From assembly GCA_016290175.1 (NCBI GenBank), contig JAEETD010000015.1:1-54232 (forward strand): a DNA stretch of 54,232 bases, given 5' to 3'. Of the stretch, positions 25,078 through 33,453 are shown piece by piece. The notes below the pieces were generated by a model. It worked only from the letters and a program-made list of their open reading frames with translations, made no database searches and was not told the DNA's origin. Both the position numbers and the translations under genes were made by a program. Every line of letters starts with the position of its first letter. Position 1 is the stretch's first letter. Source of the DNA: Prevotella sp. Its GTDB lineage: Bacteria; Bacteroidota; Bacteroidia; Bacteroidales; Bacteroidaceae.

Positions 25078-26598
25078 ATGAATAAAAGACAATCATGGAG
25101 TGGAGTAATAGGGCTGGCAAAATGGTTCTTACCTTTTTACCTTTTTACCCTTTTACCTTTCTCTTCTCTCGCCCAAAAGCGAGAGATGCGCGGTGCGTGG
25201 ATTCAGTGTGTCAACGGACAATTCCAGGGTATGGGTACCCAGAAGATGCAGCAGACGCTGACCTATCAGCTCGACGAGTTGCAGAAGGACGGTGTGAATG
25301 TAATCATCTTCCAGGTGCGCCCTGAGTGCGACGCCCTCTATGAGAGCAAGCTCGAACCGTGGAGTCGTTTCCTCACTGGTCAGCAGGGCAAGGCCCCGCA
25401 GCCTTACTGGGATCCCCTGCAGTGGATGGTCAATGAGTGTCACAAACGCGGAATGGAGCTGCATGCCTGGATCAATCCCTATCGTGCCAAGACGAAGACC
25501 ACCAAGCAGTTGGCATCGAACCATATCGCTACGCGCAAGCCGATGAGCTGTTTCGCTTACGATGATATGTTTATCCTTAATCCCGGCTTGCCCGAGAACC
25601 GCGACTATATCTGTGAGGTGGCCAAGGATATTGTGACCCGCTATGATGTGGACGGCATCCACATGGACGATTACTTCTATCCATATCCCGTGAAAGGTGA
25701 GAACATCCCCGATGCTGAACAGTTCCGTCAGTATGGCAACGGTATCAAGGATATCAACGACTGGCGTCGTTATAATGTGAACCTCTTCATCGAGCAGTTC
25801 TATAAGACCGTGCACGAGGCAAAGCCTTGGGTGAAGGTGGGTATCTCACCCTTCGGAATCTATCGTAACAAGCGTAGTTCGGAAATCGGCAGCAATACCA
25901 ATGGCCTGCAGAACTACGATGACCTTTATGCTGATATCCTGCTTTGGGTGAACAACGGCTGGCTCGACTACAACGTGCCTCAGATCTATTGGGAGATAGG
26001 CAATAAGGCCGCTGATTATGATACCCTCATCCGTTGGTGGAACCAGCACGCCTCAGGTCGTCCCCTGATTATCGGTGAGGATGTGGAGCGTACGGTGAAA
26101 TATACCGACCCCCAGAATCCTAACAGTCATCAGTTGGCAGCCAAGATGCGACTCCACCAACAGTTGCCTGGTGTGAAAGGTACAGTCTTGTGGTATGCGA
26201 AGGCTGCCGTCGATAATGTAGGCAACTATGGCACAGCCCTTCGCAATACCTATTGGCGCCTGCCAGCCTTGCAGCCCGACATGTCGTTCATCGACAGTAA
26301 GACACCGGGTAAGGTGCGTAAGGTGAAGCCCGTATGGACAGAGGACGGCTATATCCTTTTCTGGACGGAACCTAAGGGTAAGGACTGGCGCGATACGGCT
26401 ACACGGTATGTGGTGTATCGCTTTGCCAAAGGTGAGAAACTGAATGTCAATGACGGCTCGAAGATTGTGGCTATCACCAGTCAGCCTTTCTACAAACTGC
26501 CTTATCAGGACGGCCGTCAGAAATATACCTATGTGGTAACGGCGCTCAACCGTTTGCAGAACGAGAGTAAGCTTGTGAAAAAGAAGGTGAAGCTATGA
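25078..26598 (+). CDS. GHL10 (DUF187) family glycoside hydrolase-like protein, secreted
   Basis: This 506-residue protein has a signal peptide (about 1-33, ending SLAQ) and a TIM-barrel of the GHL10 family (about 38-390): MRGAWIQ at the start, FQVRPECDALYES, LHAWINPYRAKT, and DGIHMDDYFYPYP with the acidic residues expected at the active site. A C-terminal fibronectin-like domain follows (about 400-506). Family members are cell-envelope glycosidases; some related enzymes act on glycosaminoglycan or peptidoglycan-type sugars, but the substrate is not known. The signal-peptide core is encoded by a tandem ACCTTTTT repeat. It overlaps the next gene by 4 bases. Confidence 0.85.
   Translation: MNKRQSWSGVIGLAKWFLPFYLFTLLPFSSLAQKREMRGAWIQCVNGQFQGMGTQKMQQTLTYQLDELQKDGVNVIIFQVRPECDALYESKLEPWSRFLTGQQGKAPQPYWDPLQWMVNECHKRGMELHAWINPYRAKTKTTKQLASNHIATRKPMSCFAYDDMFILNPGLPENRDYICEVAKDIVTRYDVDGIHMDDYFYPYPVKGENIPDAEQFRQYGNGIKDINDWRRYNVNLFIEQFYKTVHEAKPWVKVGISPFGIYRNKRSSEIGSNTNGLQNYDDLYADILLWVNNGWLDYNVPQIYWEIGNKAADYDTLIRWWNQHASGRPLIIGEDVERTVKYTDPQNPNSHQLAAKMRLHQQLPGVKGTVLWYAKAAVDNVGNYGTALRNTYWRLPALQPDMSFIDSKTPGKVRKVKPVWTEDGYILFWTEPKGKDWRDTATRYVVYRFAKGEKLNVNDGSKIVAITSQPFYKLPYQDGRQKYTYVVTALNRLQNESKLVKKKVKL
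25128..25162 (+). repeat. Tandem ACCTTTTT-type repeat encoding a signal-peptide core
   Basis: The unit TTTTTACC or close variants occurs about four times in a row. In the gene frame it gives the hydrophobic stretch LPFYLFTLLPF of the GHL10 signal peptide; another frame also gives a hydrophobic chain. Confidence 0.7.
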
Positions 26599-27272
26599 AA
26601 CAGATAGGGTTGTTTTTTATTACGCTATCAGGCATTGTCCTGCTGGCAGCCTGTGGCAACAGGCAGATGTCGCCCGGTGAGATGCAACGGAAACTTGACA
26701 GTATCGCGCGACTCGAAACCATCGAACAGCTCGAGATGCAGGGTATCCATATCGGCAAGGATGTCAGTCCTATCCAACTCTTCTTCGACAGCCTGAATAT
26801 CCAGCCCTTGCCTGTGCGCTATTCAGATGAGTATGTGAAGTATCTGCCTAACTATACAAGTGTGCCCTATGAGTTGGTGAGGTTTATGAATTTCGAGGGA
26901 CGTACTGATCCGAAGGCTATTGCACTGCCTGAGAGTGCAGGTGCCCGGTTGATGATCCTCGCAGCTGACGAGGGCGACGGCTTGTATTCACTCTGGCTCT
27001 ATTCTCTCGACGATGACTATATGCCCGTTGACAAGCTCTGTCTCTATGCAACCAGTAAGGAGGAACAGAAGGAGAATGAACTGGCAGATCCCGAGGATAA
27101 GCTTATTCAGGACTTTGTCATTACCAGCGATTATGAGATAAGACTTACCGACTATTCGGGTAAGTTCAAGGCCGAGGTACAAAAGGTGTACCACGTGGAT
27201 ATGTCACGCAAGTTCTCAGAAGATCAGGAAATCGACTACGAACAGAACGGTTCCGACGATATCGTCGGATAG
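26595..27272 (+). CDS. Lipoprotein of unknown function
   Basis: This 225-residue protein has a lipoprotein signal with a lipobox LLAAC (Cys20), followed by a charged helix (MSPGEMQRKLDSIARLETIEQLE) and a mixed alpha/beta domain rich in acidic residues. I do not recognise a family. Its ATG overlaps the GHL10 stop (ATGA), so the two are co-translated and probably co-localised in the envelope. It converges with the next gene, with 8 bases between stops. Confidence 0.7.
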   Translation: MKQIGLFFITLSGIVLLAACGNRQMSPGEMQRKLDSIARLETIEQLEMQGIHIGKDVSPIQLFFDSLNIQPLPVRYSDEYVKYLPNYTSVPYELVRFMNFEGRTDPKAIALPESAGARLMILAADEGDGLYSLWLYSLDDDYMPVDKLCLYATSKEEQKENELADPEDKLIQDFVITSDYEIRLTDYSGKFKAEVQKVYHVDMSRKFSEDQEIDYEQNGSDDIVG

Positions 27273-27280
27273 GATAGGGT

Positions 27281-27724
27281 CTAGGCGTCTTTCAGCAGAT
27301 TGTCGAGGAAATCGTCGAGGTCCTTGTCCAGGCCTTGCATCATATCGCTGTCGATGATTACCAGGTCATCATCCACGATATAGAGCTCTTCCACAGGTTC
27401 CTTCTCGTCGTTTTCCAACACGAAGGTGAAGGGCTTCATAATGCCCATGTTGTCCACTAACGTCTTCTGGCGCTCAATACACTTACGGATGATAGGCGGG
27501 ATGGCTGTGTAGAAGTCATCATCGGTGTTGTCGATCCATTGCTCCACAATACCGCGTGTGATCTCCTCTTCATTGTCGTCGAAGGTGATCAACTCGCCCG
27601 AATCCTGAATGACTCTCACATGGATGTCGGTCATGACCGATGCGTCCGGATCAGCGGGAAATTTATCCGCTGTCTTGCGGATAGCACGCTCAATTTGCTG
27701 TAATGTCTGTTCTGTCGCTTTCAT
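27281..27724 (-). CDS. Conserved-looking acidic protein of unknown function
   Basis: This 147-residue soluble protein has no signal or membrane segment. It is strongly acidic at the C-terminus (DDDLVIIDSDMMQGLDKDLDDFLDNLL) with a predicted helical N-terminus. I cannot name a family. It has its own consensus promoter on the minus strand and is flanked by convergent and divergent neighbours, so it is a single-gene unit. Confidence 0.65.
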   Translation of the reverse strand: MKATEQTLQQIERAIRKTADKFPADPDASVMTDIHVRVIQDSGELITFDDNEEEITRGIVEQWIDNTDDDFYTAIPPIIRKCIERQKTLVDNMGIMKPFTFVLENDEKEPVEELYIVDDDLVIIDSDMMQGLDKDLDDFLDNLLKDA

Positions 27725-27745
27725 CTTATTTCTGCTTTCTCACGG

Positions 27746-27776
27746 CAAAAGTAATAAAAAAGTTTGAAATCGCAAA
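27746..27776 (-). promoter_or_regulatory. Promoter of the acidic unknown gene
   Basis: Reading the minus strand, TTTG (27776-27773), 19 bases, then TACTTTTG (27753-27746) matches the Bacteroidetes consensus; the ATG is 21 bases further. Confidence 0.7.
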
Positions 27777-27814
27777 CGATTACGGCTTTTTTTAGGAAAA
27801 AAATAGTGTTTTCG

Positions 27815-27845
27815 CTTGTTTTTTAATAAATATGTAGTACCTTTG
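27815..27845 (+). promoter_or_regulatory. Promoter of the rseC-rnf operon
   Basis: TACCTTTG at 27838-27845 is a consensus -7 box 28 bases before the first ATG. CTTG at 27815-27818 with a 19-base spacer is a near-match to the -33 TTTG. Confidence 0.6.
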
Positions 27846-27873
27846 CAAAATGTAAAGTCGACATTGCAAATCC

Positions 27874-28299
27874 ATGAGTCAGAAGATTTCACATTCAGGT
27901 GTCATAGAGCATATAGAGGAAGATTGCATCAAGGTGCGTATCGTCCAGACTTCTGCATGTGCTGCCTGCAAGGTAGCGAGTCATTGCAATGCGGCTGAAT
28001 CGAAGGTGAAGATGGTGGATGTATTTGGCTGTGACACAGCCAATTACGCGACGGGTCAGGAGGTGACGGTGTGGGCATCGAAAGATGTGGCCAATAAGGC
28101 TTTGCTCCTGGGCTTTGGTGTTCCTTTCCTGTTGTTGGTATGTGTGCTGATGATAGCGCTGAGGTTCACTGCTGATGAGGGGCTGGCTGCGCTCCTGGCT
28201 TTGGGTTCGCTGGTGCCTTACTACTTTGCGCTGTGGTTGCTTCGTGATCGCATTCAGCGTGGCATCTCCTTTCATATTGAAGATAGAAAGAATACATAA
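27874..28299 (+). CDS. rseC: RseC/MucC-family protein, first gene of the Rnf operon
   Basis: This 141-residue protein has the RseC layout: a cytoplasmic N-terminal part with a Cys motif (CAACKVASHC) and two membrane helices (about 72-92 and 98-118). RseC-type proteins are linked to the Rnf/Rsx complex and to SoxR reduction in proteobacteria; in Bacteroidales the gene commonly precedes rnfB. The Cys residues could ligate a cluster or a metal. It is 17 bases ahead of rnfB and shares its promoter. Confidence 0.88.
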   Translation: MSQKISHSGVIEHIEEDCIKVRIVQTSACAACKVASHCNAAESKVKMVDVFGCDTANYATGQEVTVWASKDVANKALLLGFGVPFLLLVCVLMIALRFTADEGLAALLALGSLVPYYFALWLLRDRIQRGISFHIEDRKNT

Positions 28300-28316
28300 C
28301 TAAATAATAAGCATTT

Positions 28317-29198
28317 ATGAATTTCATCTTGATTGCAGTGATTGTCTTGGGAGCCATCGGCCTGATAGCAGCTGTCGTGCTGTTTGCCGCCTCCAAGAAG
28401 TTTGCTGTCTATGAGGATCCCCGTATTGCTCAGGTGGGTGAGTTGCTGCCTGGTGCCAACTGCGGAGGATGTGGATTCCCAGGATGTAGCGGTATGGCTG
28501 ATGCCCTCGTGAAAGGTGCTGATGCCGGAAGCCTCGATGGACTTCTTTGTCCTGTTGGTGGTGCCGAGACGATGGGAAAAGTGGCCGATCTGTTGGGAAT
28601 GGCGATTGCCAATTCCGAGCCGATGGTGGCCGTTGTGAGATGTAATGGCACTTGTGAGCACCGTGCAAAGATTGCCGAGTATGCAGGGTTGCGTACCTGT
28701 GCTGCCATGCATGCCTGTGGTGCAGGTGAGACGGCCTGCGGTTTCGGATGTTTGGGTTGTGGCGATTGCGAGGCTGCCTGTCAGTTCGACGCCATCAAGA
28801 TCAATCCCGAAACGGGTATTCCTGAGGTCGACGAGGAGAAATGTACTTCCTGCGGTGCATGTGTGAAGGCTTGTCCGCGTGGTATCATCGAACTCCGCAA
28901 GAAGGGTCCGAAGGGTAGGAGAGTCTTCGTCTCCTGTGTCAACAAGGACAAGGGTCCTGCAGCTATGAAGGCCTGTGCCGTCAGTTGTATAGGCTGTGGT
29001 AAGTGTGAGAAGGAGTGTCCCTTCGGTGCCATCACCGTCGAGAACAATCTGGCTTACATCGACTTCGGGAAGTGCCGTCTGTGTCGCAAATGCGAAAAGG
29101 TGTGTCCGAAGAACGCCATTGTCGCTGTGAATTTCCCTGCACCCAAACCGAAGCCCGAAAATCCGGAAGCTAGCGAAAGAAAGGAGGAAACCGTATGA
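28317..29198 (+). CDS. rnfB: Rnf complex subunit B, iron-sulfur electron-entry protein
   Basis: This 293-residue protein has an N-terminal membrane helix, the four-cysteine RnfB cluster region (NCGGCGFPGCSG), and four further ferredoxin-type Cys motifs: CGFGCLGCGDCEAAC, CTSCGACVKAC, CIGCGKCEKEC and CRLCRKCEKVC. It accepts electrons from reduced ferredoxin and passes them on in the ion-pumping ferredoxin:NAD+ oxidoreductase. The number of clusters is larger than in short proteobacterial RnfB (about 190 residues) and is like that of strict anaerobes. It overlaps rnfC by 4 bases, and a strong AAAGGAGG ribosome site for rnfC lies inside its 3' end. Confidence 0.95.
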   Translation: MNFILIAVIVLGAIGLIAAVVLFAASKKFAVYEDPRIAQVGELLPGANCGGCGFPGCSGMADALVKGADAGSLDGLLCPVGGAETMGKVADLLGMAIANSEPMVAVVRCNGTCEHRAKIAEYAGLRTCAAMHACGAGETACGFGCLGCGDCEAACQFDAIKINPETGIPEVDEEKCTSCGACVKACPRGIIELRKKGPKGRRVFVSCVNKDKGPAAMKACAVSCIGCGKCEKECPFGAITVENNLAYIDFGKCRLCRKCEKVCPKNAIVAVNFPAPKPKPENPEASERKEETV

Positions 29199-30562
29199 AT
29201 ATCAGAACATTTAGAATAGGTGGTATCCACCCCGAGGAGAATAAACTGACGCACGAGGCTGTGACGAAGGTAGCTGCTCTGCCAAAACAGGCCATCTTCC
29301 CTTTGAGCCAGCATATCGGCGCCCCAGCCAAACCCGTTGTCCAGAAGGGTGATAAGGTGAAGGTGGGTACAATGATTGCTGAGGCTGGTGGATTTGTGTC
29401 GGCCCCGATTTTCTCGTCTGTCAGCGGTACGGTCTTCAAGATTGATACTGCCATCGATGCCACCGGTTATCGCAAGCCCGTGATCATCATCAATGTCGAG
29501 GGCGATGAGTGGGAAGAGAGCATCGACCGTTCAGATAAACTCGAGACAGTTGAGGCCCATCCGGAGCTCACGCCCGAGGAGATCGTCACGCGTATCAAGG
29601 ACGCTGGCGTCGTTGGTATGGGTGGTGCCTGTTTCCCGACATTTATCAAACTGACGCCTCCTCCCACGGCCAAGGCTGAGTGTGTGATTATCAATGCCGT
29701 AGAGTGCGAGCCTTATATCACTGCCGACTTCCGTCTGATGATGGAGCATGCCGATGAGATCCTTGTGGGTCTTGAGCTGCTCATGATGGGTGCGAAGGTC
29801 ACCACAGGCTACATTGGTATTGAGACCAACAAGATGCCTGCTATCGAACTACTTACGCAGAAATGTGCAGAGAAATTCGGTGGTTCGAAATACAGCGTAG
29901 AGGTGGTACCCTTGAAGCAGCGCTATCCGCAGGGCGGTGAAAAGCAGCTCGTGGATGCTGTGATTCAGCGTCAGGTGCCTGCGCCTCCAGCCATCCCCGT
30001 GAATGTAGGTGCGATTGTGCAGAATGTGGGTACGGCCTTTGCTGTCTATGAGGCTGTGATGAAGCATAAACCACTCTTTGAGCGCTATACCACAGTTACG
30101 GGTAAGCGTCTGGCCAACCCCGGCAACTTCCTCGTTCGCATGGGTACACCTATGCAGCAACTCATCGATGCCTGTGGCGGAATGCCTGAGGGCGACAACA
30201 AACTGCTGGCTGGTGGTCCTATGATGGGTAAAGCCTTGACTTCTACCGAAGTACCTATCTGCAAGGGAACTAACTCCGTGACGATCATCTCTGATGATGA
30301 GGCCCGTCGCAAGGAGCCGCAGCCTTGTATCCGTTGTGCCAAATGTGTTGGTGCTTGTCCGATGGGCTTGGAGCCTTATCTGCTCGCCAAACTCTCCGAA
30401 GTGAAGAACTGGGAGCGTGCTGAAACCGAGGATATCGTCAGTTGCATCGAGTGTGGCTCGTGTCAGTTCACTTGTCCAGCCCACCGTCCGCTGCTCGACA
30501 ACATCCGTCAAGGCAAGTCAACAGTGATGGGAATTATTCGAAACCGTAATGCTAAGAAATAA
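29195..30562 (+). CDS. rnfC: Rnf complex subunit C, NADH/FMN and 4Fe-4S protein
   Basis: This 455-residue protein has the RnfC barrel-sandwich start (GGIHPEENK), the NADH/FMN-binding NuoF-like domain (GMGGACFPTFIK, INAVECEPYI), a SLBB-type region and two 4Fe-4S motifs near the C-terminus (CIRCAKCVGACPMG and CIECGSCQFTCP). It is the peripheral subunit where NAD+ is reduced. An unusually strong Shine-Dalgarno (AAAGGAGG) precedes its ATG, rare in Bacteroidales. It ends one base before the rnfD start. Confidence 0.96.
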   Translation: MNIRTFRIGGIHPEENKLTHEAVTKVAALPKQAIFPLSQHIGAPAKPVVQKGDKVKVGTMIAEAGGFVSAPIFSSVSGTVFKIDTAIDATGYRKPVIIINVEGDEWEESIDRSDKLETVEAHPELTPEEIVTRIKDAGVVGMGGACFPTFIKLTPPPTAKAECVIINAVECEPYITADFRLMMEHADEILVGLELLMMGAKVTTGYIGIETNKMPAIELLTQKCAEKFGGSKYSVEVVPLKQRYPQGGEKQLVDAVIQRQVPAPPAIPVNVGAIVQNVGTAFAVYEAVMKHKPLFERYTTVTGKRLANPGNFLVRMGTPMQQLIDACGGMPEGDNKLLAGGPMMGKALTSTEVPICKGTNSVTIISDDEARRKEPQPCIRCAKCVGACPMGLEPYLLAKLSEVKNWERAETEDIVSCIECGSCQFTCPAHRPLLDNIRQGKSTVMGIIRNRNAKK

Positions 30563-30563
30563 T

Positions 30564-31568
30564 ATGGGAAAACTAATTGTATCATTATCGCCACACGCCC
30601 ACGGTACCGATAGTGTTGAACGCAATATGTATGGTGTGATCATCGCTCTGATGCCCGCACTTCTTGTATCGTTCTATTTCTTCGGTCTGGGTTCGGTTAT
30701 CGTCTGCTTGACAAGTGTGGCAGCCTGCGTCTTCTTTGAGTGGGCGATAAACAAATATATCCTCAAGAACGAGCGGAACACCATCCTCGACGGCTCAGCT
30801 GCGTTGACAGGTCTGTTGCTCGGTATGAACCTTCCGTCGAACCTTCCCATCTGGATTATCCTCATCGGAGCACTTTTTGCTATCGGTGTGGCCAAGATGA
30901 CTTTTGGTGGCCTCGGACATAATATCTTCAACCCCGCACTGGTGGGTCGTTGTGCGCTCCTCGTGGCATTCCCTGCACAGATGACATCCTGGCCTTTGCC
31001 CGGTCAGTGGCTTCAGTACACGGATGCCGAGACTGGTGCTACACCGCTGGCATTGATGCAGGAGGCCGTCAAAAGCGGTAATATGGATGTGCTTGCCCAA
31101 CTGCCGGATGCCTTTACTTTGCTCTTTGCAGATTTCTCACTCAACGGCGGTGCCGGTACCATCGGTGAGGTCTGCGACCTGGCATTGATAGTTGGTCTGA
31201 TCTTCATGCTTTGGCGGAAGATCATCACCTGGCATATTCCTGTCAGTATCATCGGTACGGTGTTTGTGCTCAGTTCGCTGCTGCACCTCGCCAACCCCAT
31301 CTATGCTGACCCCGTGGTGGTGATTCTCTCCGGAGGTCTGATGCTTGGTGCCATCTTTATGGCGACAGATTATGTGACTTCTCCTATGACACCGAAGGGG
31401 CAGATAATCTATGGTGTCTGTATTGGTCTGCTCACCATTGTCATCCGTAACTGGGGCGCTTATCCCGAGGGTATGTCGTTTGCTATTCTAATAATGAATG
31501 CATTCACACCGCTCATTAATAATTATGTTAAACCTAAGCGCTTCGGTGAAGTGCCTGCTCAGAAATAA
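30564..31568 (+). CDS. rnfD: Rnf complex subunit D, membrane flavoprotein
   Basis: The ATG at 30564 (MGKLIVSLSPH) matches the family start; a slightly longer start at 30549 would overlap rnfC. The 334-residue protein has about nine membrane helices and the covalent FMN site TGATPLA (around residue 160), where the Thr carries FMN by a phosphoester bond. It is part of the membrane ion-translocating core. Confidence 0.95.
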   Translation: MGKLIVSLSPHAHGTDSVERNMYGVIIALMPALLVSFYFFGLGSVIVCLTSVAACVFFEWAINKYILKNERNTILDGSAALTGLLLGMNLPSNLPIWIILIGALFAIGVAKMTFGGLGHNIFNPALVGRCALLVAFPAQMTSWPLPGQWLQYTDAETGATPLALMQEAVKSGNMDVLAQLPDAFTLLFADFSLNGGAGTIGEVCDLALIVGLIFMLWRKIITWHIPVSIIGTVFVLSSLLHLANPIYADPVVVILSGGLMLGAIFMATDYVTSPMTPKGQIIYGVCIGLLTIVIRNWGAYPEGMSFAILIMNAFTPLINNYVKPKRFGEVPAQK

Positions 31569-31583
31569 AGGAGGACCCGATGT

Positions 31584-32213
31584 ATGAAGAAATTAGAATC
31601 ATCTTTGACGAATATGGTGTTGGTGCTCACAGGAGTAGCAGTCATCATGGGTGGTATCCTCGCTTATGTGAACCATTTGACTGAAGGGCCTATCAACGAA
31701 CAGAAGGCAAAAGCCCTCGCAGATGGCATCAAGACGGTGATGTGTGTCGATGACCTTAAAGTGGCCAAGACGGATACCGTGCACCAGAACGATGCCAAGG
31801 GTAAGGAAATAACCTTTGTCATCTATCAGACCCAGGATGTTCAGGGCAAGGATCTGGGTGCTGCTGTTGAATCGACAACAGGTGGCTTCGGTGGTAACCT
31901 GAAGGTGCTCGTGGGCTTCGACCCCGAAGGCAAGATCCTTGGTTATACACTCCTCGAACATGCAGAGACCCCTGGACTCGGTGCAAAGGCCGACAAGTGG
32001 TTCCAAAAGGGCGAGAAGGGTGATATCATCGGTAAGGACCCGAAGGAGCCGCTGACCGTTTCGAAGGACGGCGGACAGGTGGATGCCATCACGGCCTCTA
32101 CTATCACCAGCCGTGCTTTCCTGCTCGCAGTCAACAATGCTTATAACGCTTACAAGACGACACCCGCCACTGATGCAGAGACGGGAGCCTCGCAACAAGT
32201 AAAAAGTGAATAG
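31584..32213 (+). CDS. rnfG: Rnf complex subunit G, covalent FMN protein
   Basis: This 209-residue protein has one N-terminal membrane helix (about 12-28) and an FMN-binding domain with the covalent flavinylation motif around ITASTITS; the usual (S/T)GAT is ASTI-like here, with Thr retained at the acceptor position. An AAGGAGGA ribosome site precedes it. The last residues (QVKSE) and stop are encoded by the word GTAAAAAGTGAATAG, similar to words at other gene borders in the window, so the C-terminus may have been extended or replaced by a repeat. Confidence 0.93.
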   Translation: MKKLESSLTNMVLVLTGVAVIMGGILAYVNHLTEGPINEQKAKALADGIKTVMCVDDLKVAKTDTVHQNDAKGKEITFVIYQTQDVQGKDLGAAVESTTGGFGGNLKVLVGFDPEGKILGYTLLEHAETPGLGAKADKWFQKGEKGDIIGKDPKEPLTVSKDGGQVDAITASTITSRAFLLAVNNAYNAYKTTPATDAETGASQQVKSE

Positions 32214-32216
32214 TTT

Positions 32217-32801
32217 ATGAACGCAATACAGATTATCAAAAATGGCATCGTCAAGGAGAACCCAACGTTCGTCCTGATGCTTGGTATGTGTCCCACGCTG
32301 GCTACCACCACCTCTGCCATAAATGGTATGTCGATGGGGTTGGCAACGATGGCGGTGCTCATCTGCACCAACGTGGTGATATCGTGTATGAAATCCATCA
32401 CCCCCGACAAGGTGCGAATCCCTGTGTTTATCGTGGTGATTGCTGCCTTTGTGACTATCCTGCAATTGGTCATCAAGGCCTTCCTGCCTGATATCGATGC
32501 AGCCCTCGGACTCTTCATTCCGCTGATCGTGGTCAACTGTATTATCCTCGGGCGTGCTGAGGCCTTTGCAGCCAAGCAGTCGCCAGTGGCCTCTCTCTTC
32601 GATGGTATCGGTATCGGTCTCGGCTTCACGCTCGGACTGACGCTTTTGGGTATCTGTCGTGAGTTCTTAGGCAATGGCTCGATTTTCGGACTGACGCTGC
32701 TGCCAGAGACTTATAATATCCTGCTCTTCGTGCTGCCCCCGGGTGCCTTTATCACCCTCGGTTTCCTTATTGCTATTGTCAATAAACTGCGCAACTCGTA
32801 A
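32217..32801 (+). CDS. rnfE: Rnf complex subunit E, membrane protein
   Basis: This 194-residue protein has six membrane helices and the family motifs NPTFVLMLGMCPTLATT near the start and INCIILGRAEAFA-like VNCIILGRAEAFA in the middle. RnfE and RnfA are paralogous antiparallel membrane subunits forming the core with an iron-sulfur site between them. It follows rnfG by 3 bases. Confidence 0.95.
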   Translation: MNAIQIIKNGIVKENPTFVLMLGMCPTLATTTSAINGMSMGLATMAVLICTNVVISCMKSITPDKVRIPVFIVVIAAFVTILQLVIKAFLPDIDAALGLFIPLIVVNCIILGRAEAFAAKQSPVASLFDGIGIGLGFTLGLTLLGICREFLGNGSIFGLTLLPETYNILLFVLPPGAFITLGFLIAIVNKLRNS

Positions 32802-32826
32802 TAACGATATAACGTAATAACGAATT

Positions 32827-33429
32827 ATGGAATATATTCTGATTTTCATTAGCGCCATTTTCGTGAACAACATCGTGTTGTCACAATTCCTCGGCATTTG
32901 TCCGTTCCTTGGCGTATCCAAGAAGATTGACACCTCGTTAGGTATGTCGGCAGCCGTCGCCTTCGTGCTGACTCTCGCCACCATCGTTACCTGGCTGGTA
33001 CAGAAATATGTGCTCGACGCCTTTGGGCTGCAGTATCTGCAGACCATCGCCTTCATCCTTGTCATCGCCTCATTGGTGCAGATGGTGGAGATTGTGCTGA
33101 AGAAGGTGTCGCCTGCCCTCTATCAGGCATTGGGCATTTTCCTGCCCCTGATTACGACCAACTGCGCTGTGCTGGGTGTTGCCATTCTTTGTATCCAGAA
33201 GGATTACAACCTGTTGCAGTCTGTGGTCTATGCCTTCTCTACTGCCATCGGTTTCGGACTGGCGCTGACGGTATTTGCCGGTATGCGCGAGCAGCTTGAA
33301 TTGGTAAAGATTCCCAAGGGGATGCAAGGCATGGCCATCGTGATGCTCTCCGCAGGACTGCTGAGTCTTGCTTTCATGGGCTTCTCAGGTGTCGACGGTG
33401 GACTGAAAGTGCTCTTTGGCCTCGACTGA
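32827..33429 (+). CDS. rnfA: Rnf complex subunit A, membrane protein
   Basis: This 200-residue protein has six membrane helices, NNIVLSQFLGICPFLGVS at the start and TTNCAVLGVA in the middle, both characteristic of RnfA. It completes rnfBCDGEA. It is slightly longer at the C-terminus than typical RnfA (about 193 residues). The 25-base gap before it contains the repeated word TAACG. Confidence 0.95.
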   Translation: MEYILIFISAIFVNNIVLSQFLGICPFLGVSKKIDTSLGMSAAVAFVLTLATIVTWLVQKYVLDAFGLQYLQTIAFILVIASLVQMVEIVLKKVSPALYQALGIFLPLITTNCAVLGVAILCIQKDYNLLQSVVYAFSTAIGFGLALTVFAGMREQLELVKIPKGMQGMAIVMLSAGLLSLAFMGFSGVDGGLKVLFGLD

Positions 33430-33453
33430 ACAACATCTAAATTTAAATGGACT

